Of a stretch of 23,618 bases of DNA, positions 6,739-15,074 are shown one piece after another. The number at the start of each line of letters is the position of its first letter. The stretch's first letter is position 1. The stretch is from assembly GCA_003554375.1 (NCBI GenBank), contig PWGF01000300.1:1-23618 (forward strand). Reading direction: 5' to 3'. The notes beneath the pieces are model-generated. The model saw only the letters and a program-made list of their open reading frames with translations. It had not been told where the DNA came from and did no database searches. Source of the DNA: Spirochaetaceae bacterium (lineage in GTDB: Bacteria > Spirochaetota > Spirochaetia > DSM-27196 > SKKC01). Both the position numbers and the translations under genes were made by a program.

Positions 6739-7914
6739 ATGTACGAACTATCAGCCCTGCTTATCCTCTTTGCCCTGGGGCTCGTCGGTTGGGGACTTTT
6801 CTCACTGATCCGTGCACCGGTTCCGCCGCTCTTGGGGACGCTCCTTGTGCTCGGTGCGCTCCGGGTCGCCGAGGTCCCGATCCCGCATACGCCCGAGTTC
6901 CTCGATGGGTTTGTGCAAGTTGCGCTCGGTATATTCATCGGAACCAAAGTAACTCGCGAGACGGTCGCGGACCTCAAGAACCTGCTGTGGCCGGCAGTCG
7001 CTATCGCTCTCTGGGCGCTCATGCTCGTCTTTCTTTTCGGACCACTCCTTGGAGCCGTGAGCGTACTCGACCCGGTAACGGCGGTTCTTTCGTCCACCGT
7101 CGGCGGGCTTCCGGAGATGATGGTTCTCTCTACCGCGACTGGAGCGGATGTGGCCGTTGTTGCGGTTATGAAGCTGGTACGGGCGCTGATCATAATCACG
7201 GTCTTCCCGATCTTCCTGCAGCGGGTACTTTTGACCTCGCGCACCGCTGCTACAGGAACGCCGGCAGAGTACGGAGGTCTCAGCGATGCGCTCTCCGAGG
7301 ACCCGGACCAGGATCAGGATCAGGAGCGCGACTCCGGAACGGGGGTAACCGCGTTGATGTCCTCCGGGCTGAAGAGCGTCTCGGGAGAACTCAAGAAGCT
7401 CGGAGCGTACCTCGCTGATCGGCCGCACCGACTCGTGCTCACGGTCGCTGTGGCGCTCGTAGGCTCACTGACGCTCACCGAGCTCGGAGTGCCGGCGGGG
7501 ATGATGGTGGGCGCCATTATTGCGGTGGGGGGCGTCTCCGCGTTCGGCCTTCCGGTGCGCCGGTTCCCTCAGAAGCTCTTCAATCCGCTCCTCGTCTTGC
7601 TGGGAATCATGGTGTCGCAGCACTTCGGCCCGGATACGGGCCGGACCCTCGCCGCAGGCGGCTTGCTGTGGCCCCTGGCGTTGTCCACCGTGGTCATCTT
7701 CGCCACTTCTCTGGTGACGGCCTTCGTCATTCATCGGTTTGTCGGATGGGACCTCTCGCTGAGCCTCCTGGCGGCGGCACCGGGGGGGTTCACCGTCATG
7801 ACGTCGCTCGCCGTCTACTACGGACAGGACCCGTTCCGGGTCTCCATGACGCACCTCGCACGCCTGTTGACGATCAAGACTGTGGTCCCGCTTGTATTCA
7901 CGTTCCTCATATAG
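6739..7914 (+). CDS. AbrB-type duplicated membrane protein (PF05145 family)
   Basis: This 391-residue polytopic inner-membrane protein belongs to the family once mislabelled 'ammonia monooxygenase' and now called the membrane AbrB duplication family. It is unrelated to the AbrB DNA-binding regulator. It shows the internal two-fold repeat of the family: SSTVGGLPEMMVLSTATGAD (about 118-137) in the first half and AAAPGGFTVMTSLAVYYGQD (about 345-364) in the second. Each follows several hydrophobic helices. The halves are joined by a long acidic hydrophilic linker (about 166-228) with a DQDQDQ run, longer than I would expect. A transport role is suspected for the family, but the substrate is unknown. 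The gene seems monocistronic. Its stop codon lies in the first copy of a 26-bp tandem repeat. Confidence 0.85.
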   Translation: MYELSALLILFALGLVGWGLFSLIRAPVPPLLGTLLVLGALRVAEVPIPHTPEFLDGFVQVALGIFIGTKVTRETVADLKNLLWPAVAIALWALMLVFLFGPLLGAVSVLDPVTAVLSSTVGGLPEMMVLSTATGADVAVVAVMKLVRALIIITVFPIFLQRVLLTSRTAATGTPAEYGGLSDALSEDPDQDQDQERDSGTGVTALMSSGLKSVSGELKKLGAYLADRPHRLVLTVAVALVGSLTLTELGVPAGMMVGAIIAVGGVSAFGLPVRRFPQKLFNPLLVLLGIMVSQHFGPDTGRTLAAGGLLWPLALSTVVIFATSLVTAFVIHRFVGWDLSLSLLAAAPGGFTVMTSLAVYYGQDPFRVSMTHLARLLTIKTVVPLVFTFLI

Positions 7915-7959
7915 CCCTCATCGAGGCGTGAGCCATATCGCCCTCATTGAAGCGTGAGT
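7908..7959. repeat. 26-bp tandem duplication over the AbrB-type gene's stop codon
   Basis: Two adjacent 26-nt copies (7908-7933 and 7934-7959) differ at four positions. The first copy contains the last codons and the TAG stop; in the second the TAG has become TCG. The following 7960-8090 is G/A-rich with recurring words such as gcaagc(a/g)cgac and gcgaaagcgg, and has no gene. Confidence 0.85.
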
Positions 7960-8094
7960 GAAGACGAGCGGCAAGCACGACGCAAGCGCGAGAGAAGCAC
8001 GAGGGGAGCAGGGGGGTGAAAGCGGGGCGAAAGCGGAATGGGCGCGAGGTAAACGCGGGATGGACGCGCGCTGGAAAGGAGATCGGGACGGCCG

Positions 8095-10515
8095 TCAGAA
8101 CGGGTAGCCGAGCGCAAGGTTCAGCACCAGGTTGTTGCGGCGCCAGTCCCGGCTGGTGGGTGCGATCTCGTCGAGAACCCAGCGCCGGCCTTCGGCAAGC
8201 CACGGCTTGTGGAGAAGGGTTGCGGCGTCCAAACGGAGAACCAGGAACGAGAAATCCAGTCGAGCTCCGAGGCCGGCTCCGAAGGCGCTCTCGGCGAGGA
8301 TGCGCCGCGGTTGCAGGCGGCCGTCCGGGGCATCGTTCCGGGCGTCGCTCGTCTCCATCTGCCGGGAGAGGGTCCAGGCGTTGCCCCCGTCGGCAAAGAG
8401 AGCGCCGTTGAGAAAGCCGGCTACAGGAAAGCGATACTCGATGTTCGCTTCGAGCCTCACATCTCCGCTTCGGTCGAACGGTGGGCCGCCTTCCGATAAC
8501 GGAGGAAGCGCCCCGGGACCGATCGACCCGCTCCGGACGGCGCGGATGCTGTTGGGGCCGCCGACGGTGAACTGTCGGCTCACGGGAAGCGCCGCGGAGT
8601 TTCCGTACGCGTATCCCGCCCCTGCGAGCAGCCGGCCGGCAAGCCGGCTCCGGTCGGTTACGGGAAGATAGTGGCGAGTATCGCTGTCCACCCGGACGAA
8701 CTGCGAGTAGGGGGTGTTGAGGATCCGCGTTGGCGTTTCGGCGTCCGGTGGTGATCCCGTGACTACTCGCTCGCCGAGCGAGATGGCGTTCCCGGCGAGC
8801 TCCACCGTAGCGCGCGCCGCGGTCCGGCCGACGGGCCCCGGAGCCGACTCCGCAAGCACGCTATAGGAGGCCCCGACGATGAACTGCTCATCGAAACCGG
8901 CCCGAAGAGAGGGGCGCTCCGCAAGGAGCGCGGTGAAGCTCGGGGAAAAGTCGGTGGGCCGGACAAACGTGATTTCGACAGGGCGCAACTCGTGGCGGAG
9001 CACCGAACCGGAGCTCCAAGCGTATCCCAAGGACAAGGATGCCTGGTCGAGCCGATATGCGTCCATACGCCGAAGAGTCTGCAAGCCGGCCCGCACTTCG
9101 GTTCGCGGTATCGCTGTGGCCGCCTTGGACTCGGGGGTGTCGCTCCGGGAAACGACGGGAACCACGAGTCGCGGTGCCGACACATGAACCGCACCGCCGA
9201 GCTCCCACCGCTCGACGGGCGATTGCTCCCGGCCCACTCGTAGATCGATTGCCGTGCTCAGATCGACTCCGAGATGCTCCGCGCCCCCGAAGAGATTTCT
9301 GTCGCGGTATCCCAGCTGGACGCCGGGCCCGGAAAGGCCGTTGGAGCGGGTTACCATTCGCACTGCGCCCTCAACGCGCTTCTCCGGCAACGGGGTGAGG
9401 TACACGTGGGCGTGGAGCTCCCCGGCGGCGTCGAAGGCGTAACGAATGCTCACGTACTGAAAGAGTCCGAGGCTGAGAAGCCGGTCGATGCTCGCAAGAT
9501 GGTGCGAGCGGCTGTACTGGCGTCCGGGCTCCAGCACGATTGCGCTCCGCACGAGCTCCGGACGGAGCTCGCGCTTTCCGCCAATGTAGTGGAAGTCCGG
9601 GCCTATCTCTATCCCGGCCATCTCGGATCGTGTGCCGGGGCCAGTCTCCCCGAGAGGGGCTCCCTCGTCTCCCCGCCAATCGAAATCCGAAATGCCTGGG
9701 AGGTAGTCAGCATGTACGGTAATGGACGCAATCCGGTGGGCCTTTAGGGCACGTTCGGGAGCGGACGGATCCACAACCAAAGTGAGGTCGACGCTTCGCT
9801 CGGGGTGATTTCGCTGTGCCTCGAAGACTAGGTAACTTGGGTGAAACGCGTAGTACCCGGCCTCTTTAAGACCGTGGTCGATGCGTCTGCGTTCGGCGAG
9901 GAGGGTGTCGAGCCGGTATTGTGATCGCGGCTCAACCAGGCTCTCCTGCGCCAAATCCCGGAGGACTCCGGAGAGCGGAGTCGCGTCCTGGGGCCACGCG
10001 ATCGACGCAACGCGGTATGGCTCGCGGAGGAGCACGGTGTAGTGCAGTCCTGCAAGGCCCGGCGCTTCATCGAGCGACATCTCGATCTCGGAGTCGAAGA
10101 ATCCGTGGTTGTCGAGCCAAGAGCGAATGGCGCGTGTCGTAGCTTCGGGGGATACCTGATCGAAGAGTACCGGCGGCTCGCCGTAGCGCTCTCCGATTCG
10201 GGCGAGAAGCCTCGGCGCCTCGGGACCTCCGGTTACACGATAGCCCCAGAGCTTGGGGCGGGCCGTCCCGAGCCATGAGGAGTTCGGGATCGGGCGTGCC
10301 GAGTCTCTTAGAGCGCCGACCACGCGCCGCGCGCGCGGAACGGAATGGGTTTCGGCAACCTCAATCTCCACTTGCGTACCGGTATAGAGTCGCTCGCCTT
10401 CCTCTAGATAACTCAGCGTTGTGCAACCGCCCACAAGGAGTGCCGAGAGTGTGAGCACGGGCAAGGCTGGCAGGGTAAGTCCCAGGAACGTGAAACGAAG
10501 AGAGGACGATATCAT
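8095..10515 (-). CDS. TamA-like Omp85 outer-membrane barrel protein, predicted lipoprotein (TamL-like)
   Basis: This 806-residue protein has an N-terminal signal ending in ALLVGGC, so Cys31 is a likely lipidation site. After it come about three POTRA-like repeats (roughly 90-175, 180-275 and 305-395), then a beta-rich C-terminal half (about 400-806) ending in aromatic GYPF. GGPNSIRAVR (652-661) corresponds to the VRGF/Y motif of the Omp85 barrel that contacts its lock region, here with Ala in place of Gly. Omp85 proteins insert or translocate proteins at the outer membrane. A lipid-anchored TamA, TamL, is known from Bacteroidota. The gene overlaps the tamB-like gene by 4 nt (ATGA), so the two products probably work as a TAM-type complex. 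BamA itself is an alternative, but the lipobox and TamB pairing favour TamA/TamL. Confidence 0.85.
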   Translation of the reverse strand: MISSSLRFTFLGLTLPALPVLTLSALLVGGCTTLSYLEEGERLYTGTQVEIEVAETHSVPRARRVVGALRDSARPIPNSSWLGTARPKLWGYRVTGGPEAPRLLARIGERYGEPPVLFDQVSPEATTRAIRSWLDNHGFFDSEIEMSLDEAPGLAGLHYTVLLREPYRVASIAWPQDATPLSGVLRDLAQESLVEPRSQYRLDTLLAERRRIDHGLKEAGYYAFHPSYLVFEAQRNHPERSVDLTLVVDPSAPERALKAHRIASITVHADYLPGISDFDWRGDEGAPLGETGPGTRSEMAGIEIGPDFHYIGGKRELRPELVRSAIVLEPGRQYSRSHHLASIDRLLSLGLFQYVSIRYAFDAAGELHAHVYLTPLPEKRVEGAVRMVTRSNGLSGPGVQLGYRDRNLFGGAEHLGVDLSTAIDLRVGREQSPVERWELGGAVHVSAPRLVVPVVSRSDTPESKAATAIPRTEVRAGLQTLRRMDAYRLDQASLSLGYAWSSGSVLRHELRPVEITFVRPTDFSPSFTALLAERPSLRAGFDEQFIVGASYSVLAESAPGPVGRTAARATVELAGNAISLGERVVTGSPPDAETPTRILNTPYSQFVRVDSDTRHYLPVTDRSRLAGRLLAGAGYAYGNSAALPVSRQFTVGGPNSIRAVRSGSIGPGALPPLSEGGPPFDRSGDVRLEANIEYRFPVAGFLNGALFADGGNAWTLSRQMETSDARNDAPDGRLQPRRILAESAFGAGLGARLDFSFLVLRLDAATLLHKPWLAEGRRWVLDEIAPTSRDWRRNNLVLNLALGYPF

Positions 10516-13500
10516 TCGTCATGCTCCTGCGCGGGTTTGGGTGTCACGGCAGGCGACCATGGAAACCGGTCGAACTCGCGGCTGAAGCCGAGCGAAAGGC
10601 CGGTTGCCGTAGTCGAACGGTCGAAGAGCCCCTCGTACTCGCGCTCGCGGAACGCTCGGAGCCGATACCGGCCATCGGGTGTCAAGAGGTACTCGGCGGA
10701 TACGTCCCCTGGGATATCGCCGAGAGTCATTTCACGGCGGCGTTCCCCTTCCAGATCGATCTGCCCTCCAACGCGTACGATGAGCCTATCCTGAAAGAGC
10801 GGCCGGGAAAGCTCGATTCCTATCTCGGTTCTGCCGGCCGTGCCGGCGTCGGTGTAGTACTCATACGACTCGACGAGAAAGGCTAAGTCGACTCCGGGAA
10901 TCGAACGGCCTGCTAAAGCGTTGAGCTGTTGAGTAAGGAGCGTACTTGCGCTGCTGCGGGCGCCTGAGTGGAGGATCGCGACCTCGTCCAGTCCGGTGAG
11001 ATCGTCGGCCACGAATTGGTTGAGCACGATGAGGGCGAAGGCCTGGGTGTTCCGTCTGCTTTCATCCTCGTTTAGACGCACAACGGCGGCATACGCCGCA
11101 CCATCCATTGCGCCTCGCTCTTGAGGGGGCATATCGATGAGAAACCGGGTTTCGATCCACGACAGGTCACCGCTCATGACCAGGCGCACTTGAAACGGAA
11201 AGACTGCGTCGCGGGGCACAGGGGCGCCCACAGGGGCCGCGTATGCGAACAGCGGGGCGACTGAAGTACGGAGCGAGTAAAGCGCCGTGATGTCGATTCG
11301 TGCGCCCATCGGATCGCCGGTCCATACTATCGTGCCCCCCGGCTCCACCACGAACTCTCTGCGGACAAGGTTGTAGAACGAGAGCTCATAGCTTCCCTCG
11401 GTGACTGTGTAGCGGCCGGAGACGCTGACTGCGCCACCCTCGTCGACTCCAAGGCTCAGATCGCCGCCACCTCGGATTCTCAGGCGATCTCCGCTCCTCG
11501 GGTCGACGATGATCTCTACGAGGGTGTCCGGGTCGATAGAGAGAGCACAGTTGAGCGTCGGCTCTATCCGGGGCAACGCCCCCGGGATGTCCGCCTCGGA
11601 GAGCGCGGCTTCGATCGGAGTGTCGACGAAGCGAACGGTACCGCTCGATCCCGGAACCATGTCGGCAATGTCCGGGAGTACGAAGGAAACCGCGCTACCG
11701 GACTTCAAGGAGAGTGCGCCGGAGATCCGCGGTTCTGCTAGACTACCGGAGATTGTTAGCTCGCCGTCTACCAGGGCGACTCCATGGAAGCCTTCGCCGG
11801 GCTCCCGGGCGCGGGCCATAGCCGTGAAGCGGTCGATTGAGAGGCGAGTCTCGACTGCCGTCTGTGCGAGGTCCGGCGCGAGCCGGACGAAGCCGTTCAC
11901 TTCGAGCGGTTGTCCGTACGCGTCTCGGATAGTGAACCGGTCGAAGTGAAGCGTCGGACGGCGTAGGTCTGCCGCCGCGACACGTACGGCCTGCCCATCG
12001 ATTGCGAAGCTCGTACCCAGCTCGGGAATGCGGACCGAGACCCCGTGAGAGAAGAGGAGCCCTCCGACTGCCGGTTCACGGAGCGGTCCGCGCGCGGTGA
12101 GTTCGGCTCGAATATAGCCCTGTGCGTCGGTCAACCGGTCGGGAAGGAACGAAGCCAGATCTCCCAGTTCCAGACGTACGATATCGAGGGCGATATCGAG
12201 CTCGCCGCGACTCCACCGGTATGAGCCGCTTAGGCGGGCTCGGCTTGATCCTTCGCGCAACGTTGCCGAGAGAAGATAGGTGTCCTCGCCCACGGAGCGT
12301 GCGGTTGCGGCAACCGAGTCGATCGTGTGCCCCTGAAACGAAAGGCCTTCCGCCTGGATCGACGCATACTCGAGAAGCGGCTGTATCCGAAAAGGGACTA
12401 CGGTAACAGTCGCCGCGATTACTCCGACTATTTGTTGCGCGTGCGGATCATGATTGGTGAGAAGATGGAGGGGGCCGGCATCGCCCACCTGGGGGAAGCC
12501 CGCGAGCCGGAGGTACTCGACAAGCTCGGGAACGGCGCCGAGCTCGAAACCGGAGATCTTGATGTCGAGGGGCGCGGGCATGTCGGTACCGGCCCGGCGT
12601 GAATTGAGCGTGATCGTCAGATCTTGCCGTTCGAAGCGCAACTGGTCCACGTGGATCGCCGTTGGTTCTACGACCACGCGGTGCGCGGCCGGGACGTGCC
12701 ATTGCCACCCCAGAAGGTGTAGCTCCTCCGAGTCGAATGCAATAGTCACGCGGTCAGCGCTCGGCTCGAGCGCTGCGCGGGCTCCTGCGGCAAAAAGAGT
12801 CCCTCCTTCCTTGTCGCTTACCTGAGCCCTTGCCGTAAATGTGGTGGCCGTCGCTTCGCCCGAAAGCGAAAGATTCCGCGCTTCCTGGGCGCCGGCTGCG
12901 AGGCGCTTGGCGCCCATACTATAGCTGAGCGTGGTTGGGGTACTTACAAGCCGTGCCTGTACGCCGTCGCCTTCCCAGTTCGAGATCGAGAGCCGAGCTA
13001 CGTCTGCCGCCATGCTGAGCGAGCCCAGCTCGGGCTGGTAGCTGAGAAGGACCTCGACCGAGGAGATCTCCCGGAGGGCCGGAACAAGCGGGAGGAGCAA
13101 CCCCGGAGGGGGGTGGAGGACGATGCGGAGCTCCATAGCTCCGGCCGTGGCGTGGGCCGTGTCGCCTGCGGCCGAGATTCGTTCGATCTCGGCGAGAAGG
13201 CTGGTTCCGCCGAGACCTTCGGCATGGGAATGCTCCGCCGGCCGTCCAAGCGCGCTCGATAGGGCGGCCGGTACCGATAGGTGTCGGCCCAGGTGCCCGC
13301 GTACCGAGTCCGGTACCGCGAGAAAGCTCTGAGCGGCACTGAATTCTGCGTGCAGGAACGGCGAATCCAGCCGAGCAAAAGATGAGTCCGGTTTTGCGCC
13401 GGCCACGAGTCTCATCTCGGAGAGGTGGAGCTCCTCCGTATCGCTTTGCATGTGAAGCGAGCGGAGGTCGATTGTAGCTTCAAAATCGTCCACGGATACG

Positions 13501-14648
13501 AAGTCTCCGAAGAAGGCCAGTTCCGCTTGGGCGACAAGCGGCATGGTGGCGACTCCCAGCGCGTAGATATCTCCATGGCCGAGGTGGATCAAGCCGGCGT
13601 AGAAAGGCCGCTCTCCGGTCTGATCCGCGGTCAGGTCCGTACGGAGATCGAGTACGGTTTCCTGCTCGGTACGGAGAGTTAGCTCCGCCCAGGCGGTGTG
13701 CCCGAGCTTTCCGCCGAACACCGACGCGTCAGGCGGTGCCCCGGGGGCCGGGCTCAGTTGCGCGCTGACTCTGCCGAAGCCAAAGGTTCCGCTCGCCGAG
13801 AGATCGATCCCAACTTCGCGCAGGTGGGCAATTCCGTCCGCGCCGAAACTCGCATCTCCGGAGCCGGTGAGGAGCGTATCATGGAGCATGAGGCGGAACC
13901 CCTCTACCCGCGCCGTCTCCGGGCCAAGCGCAATCTCGGCGGCGCCATCCTCGAAGCGAATCGGGCCGAGTTCGCGGGCAGCGGCTTCTTCCTCAACGCC
14001 GGTCGAGACGATCTCAGCGGTTCCGGCCAGCTCCAGAATGCGGCCCTTGAGGCCGCTCTGTGCGCCCCCGACGGCCGCCGTTTCCGGGGTCCAAGATAGG
14101 TCCGACGCCGTGACCCGCACCTCCGTCAGAGTGAACGAGCGACCGGGAGGAGCGGTCGTTCGGTAGGTGAGCTCGGTCCCGGAGAGGTCAAGCGCCTCGA
14201 CCGCGAAGCTCCAGGCAGCCGCCGGGGTCTCCGGCGGTGGATGAGGGCGCGACCCGTCTCCGACTGCCCCGAGGGCGGCAATATTCAGCGATCCGTCGGC
14301 GAGGTGGCTTACGTTCACCTCGATTCCGGAGAGTAGGATGGAGCGAGCGCGGATCTCGCGGCGGCGAAGTGCACCCAAGGCAAGCTCGATCCGGCCTTCT
14401 TGCAGCGAGAGTAGCGGCGCGCCGTCCACGTCAGTCACCCGGAGTCCTGGAAGAACGACCACGCCGCGCGGAGAGGCGTAGACGCCATCGAGTGTGATTA
14501 GCAGGTTCGCACGGGTTTCGAGTGACTCAGCGACCCGGCGCACTATCTGCGTTTGAGTCCAGGGGGGGAGGAGGAGCAGGAAGGTGGTAGCCAGAAGGAA
14601 GGCGACGGCCAGAGCTACATGGCCGATGACGGCTACGACGGTCTTCAT
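10512..14648 (-). CDS. tamB: TamB-like translocation and assembly module protein
   Basis: This is a 1378-residue envelope protein. An N-terminal signal-anchor helix (about 7-30) is followed by an AsmA-like start, a very long beta-rich region with weakly repeating strands, and a C-terminal DUF490/TamB domain (about the last 350 residues). TamB-type proteins span the periplasm as a hydrophobic groove, linking the inner membrane to an Omp85 barrel, and are linked to outer-membrane protein assembly or phospholipid transport. The far C-terminus, with GDVSAEYLLTPDGRYRLRAF after a segment of paired strands, resembles the ends of TamB proteins from Bacteroidota-like lineages (impression only). The start at 14648 has a good Shine-Dalgarno site (AAGGGAG). 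The gene comes first, and the barrel-protein gene overlaps its stop, indicating coupled production. Confidence 0.9.
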   Translation of the reverse strand: MKTVVAVIGHVALAVAFLLATTFLLLLPPWTQTQIVRRVAESLETRANLLITLDGVYASPRGVVVLPGLRVTDVDGAPLLSLQEGRIELALGALRRREIRARSILLSGIEVNVSHLADGSLNIAALGAVGDGSRPHPPPETPAAAWSFAVEALDLSGTELTYRTTAPPGRSFTLTEVRVTASDLSWTPETAAVGGAQSGLKGRILELAGTAEIVSTGVEEEAAARELGPIRFEDGAAEIALGPETARVEGFRLMLHDTLLTGSGDASFGADGIAHLREVGIDLSASGTFGFGRVSAQLSPAPGAPPDASVFGGKLGHTAWAELTLRTEQETVLDLRTDLTADQTGERPFYAGLIHLGHGDIYALGVATMPLVAQAELAFFGDFVSVDDFEATIDLRSLHMQSDTEELHLSEMRLVAGAKPDSSFARLDSPFLHAEFSAAQSFLAVPDSVRGHLGRHLSVPAALSSALGRPAEHSHAEGLGGTSLLAEIERISAAGDTAHATAGAMELRIVLHPPPGLLLPLVPALREISSVEVLLSYQPELGSLSMAADVARLSISNWEGDGVQARLVSTPTTLSYSMGAKRLAAGAQEARNLSLSGEATATTFTARAQVSDKEGGTLFAAGARAALEPSADRVTIAFDSEELHLLGWQWHVPAAHRVVVEPTAIHVDQLRFERQDLTITLNSRRAGTDMPAPLDIKISGFELGAVPELVEYLRLAGFPQVGDAGPLHLLTNHDPHAQQIVGVIAATVTVVPFRIQPLLEYASIQAEGLSFQGHTIDSVAATARSVGEDTYLLSATLREGSSRARLSGSYRWSRGELDIALDIVRLELGDLASFLPDRLTDAQGYIRAELTARGPLREPAVGGLLFSHGVSVRIPELGTSFAIDGQAVRVAAADLRRPTLHFDRFTIRDAYGQPLEVNGFVRLAPDLAQTAVETRLSIDRFTAMARAREPGEGFHGVALVDGELTISGSLAEPRISGALSLKSGSAVSFVLPDIADMVPGSSGTVRFVDTPIEAALSEADIPGALPRIEPTLNCALSIDPDTLVEIIVDPRSGDRLRIRGGGDLSLGVDEGGAVSVSGRYTVTEGSYELSFYNLVRREFVVEPGGTIVWTGDPMGARIDITALYSLRTSVAPLFAYAAPVGAPVPRDAVFPFQVRLVMSGDLSWIETRFLIDMPPQERGAMDGAAYAAVVRLNEDESRRNTQAFALIVLNQFVADDLTGLDEVAILHSGARSSASTLLTQQLNALAGRSIPGVDLAFLVESYEYYTDAGTAGRTEIGIELSRPLFQDRLIVRVGGQIDLEGERRREMTLGDIPGDVSAEYLLTPDGRYRLRAFREREYEGLFDRSTTATGLSLGFSREFDRFPWSPAVTPKPAQEHDE

Positions 14649-14736
14649 CTCGTCTCCCTTGCCGAATAGCCCGTCTCCCGTTCAAACGGACCAGGTTTGT
14701 CTCCGTGGCCAACAAATTGTTGCATCTGTGGTTTCT

Positions 14737-14764
14737 ATTATTGCAGTGTAGTTGCAGATGCTAA
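14737..14764 (-). promoter_or_regulatory. Candidate tamB promoter in an AT-rich island
   Basis: Reading the minus strand, TTAGCA (14764-14759) is followed after 16 bp by AATAAT (14742-14737). A leader of about 80 nt to the tamB start would result. The promoter sits among repeated TTGCAG words (plus strand 14741-14746, 14752-14757, 14779-14784) and an inverted GCTAAC/GTTAGC pair (14760-14765, 14784-14789), which are possible regulator sites. Confidence 0.4.
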
Positions 14765-14833
14765 CCAAATGTATGCAATTGCAGTTAGCTAAGGCAAGTC
14801 CCGGAGTGGAGCCGGAACAGGCCGGGTGAGGAA

Positions 14834-14872
14834 GAGCCGCCCGGAACCGGAGTTCAGGTAACGGGGCGGCTC
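14834..14872. terminator. GC-rich hairpin between the DUF305 and tamB genes
   Basis: A perfect 9-bp inverted repeat (gagccgccc at 14834-14842, gggcggctc at 14864-14872) encloses a 21-nt loop. No clear T-run follows on either strand, so a terminator role is uncertain. Confidence 0.3.
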
Positions 14873-14994
14873 AAGATGGGAGCTGAGGTGCAGATTGTTG
14901 GATGCTCACACGGAAAGCGGGACGGAAGGACAACGCATCTCGCCGCCCGGGGGCGGGACCGGCCTCCGAACTCCGGCGAAGGCCCGGCCCGCTC

Positions 14995-15059
14995 AACGTC
15001 CCCGCCCAGCGTACCCGCTTAGTGTCATCGCCTAGTGTCGCCGCCTAGCTTCGGAGGCG
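14995..15059. repeat. 13-bp tandem repeat array, five units
   Basis: Units begin at 14995, 15008, 15021, 15034 and 15047. The middle units read agcgtacccgctt, agtgtcatcgcct and agtgtcgccgcct; the outer two are more diverged. The array ends 15 bp before the stop of the DUF305 gene. Confidence 0.75.
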
Positions 15060-15074
15060 CTGACGACCCGGCCC

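Larger units (their letters stand above)
14649..15074. other. Intergenic region upstream of tamB
   Basis: There is no gene in these ~425 bp. From tamB outward it holds an AT-rich island with a candidate promoter (about 14711-14792), a GC-rich inverted repeat (14834-14872), and a five-unit 13-bp tandem array (14995-15059) next to the end of the DUF305 gene. The rest is GC-rich and featureless. Confidence 0.6.

Noticed and set aside
6739..7914. Annotation as an AbrB transcription regulator or ammonia monooxygenase
   Set aside because: The protein is polytopic with a duplicated membrane domain and no DNA-binding or metal-enzyme features; those names are historical mislabels for the family.
8132..8671. 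Plus-strand frames opposite the barrel gene
   Set aside because: They are shadows of the barrel gene, with no start site signals or domains.
14834..14872. Firm rho-independent terminator
   Set aside because: The stem is perfect, but the loop is 21 nt and no T-run follows on either strand, so it is kept only as a low-confidence hairpin.
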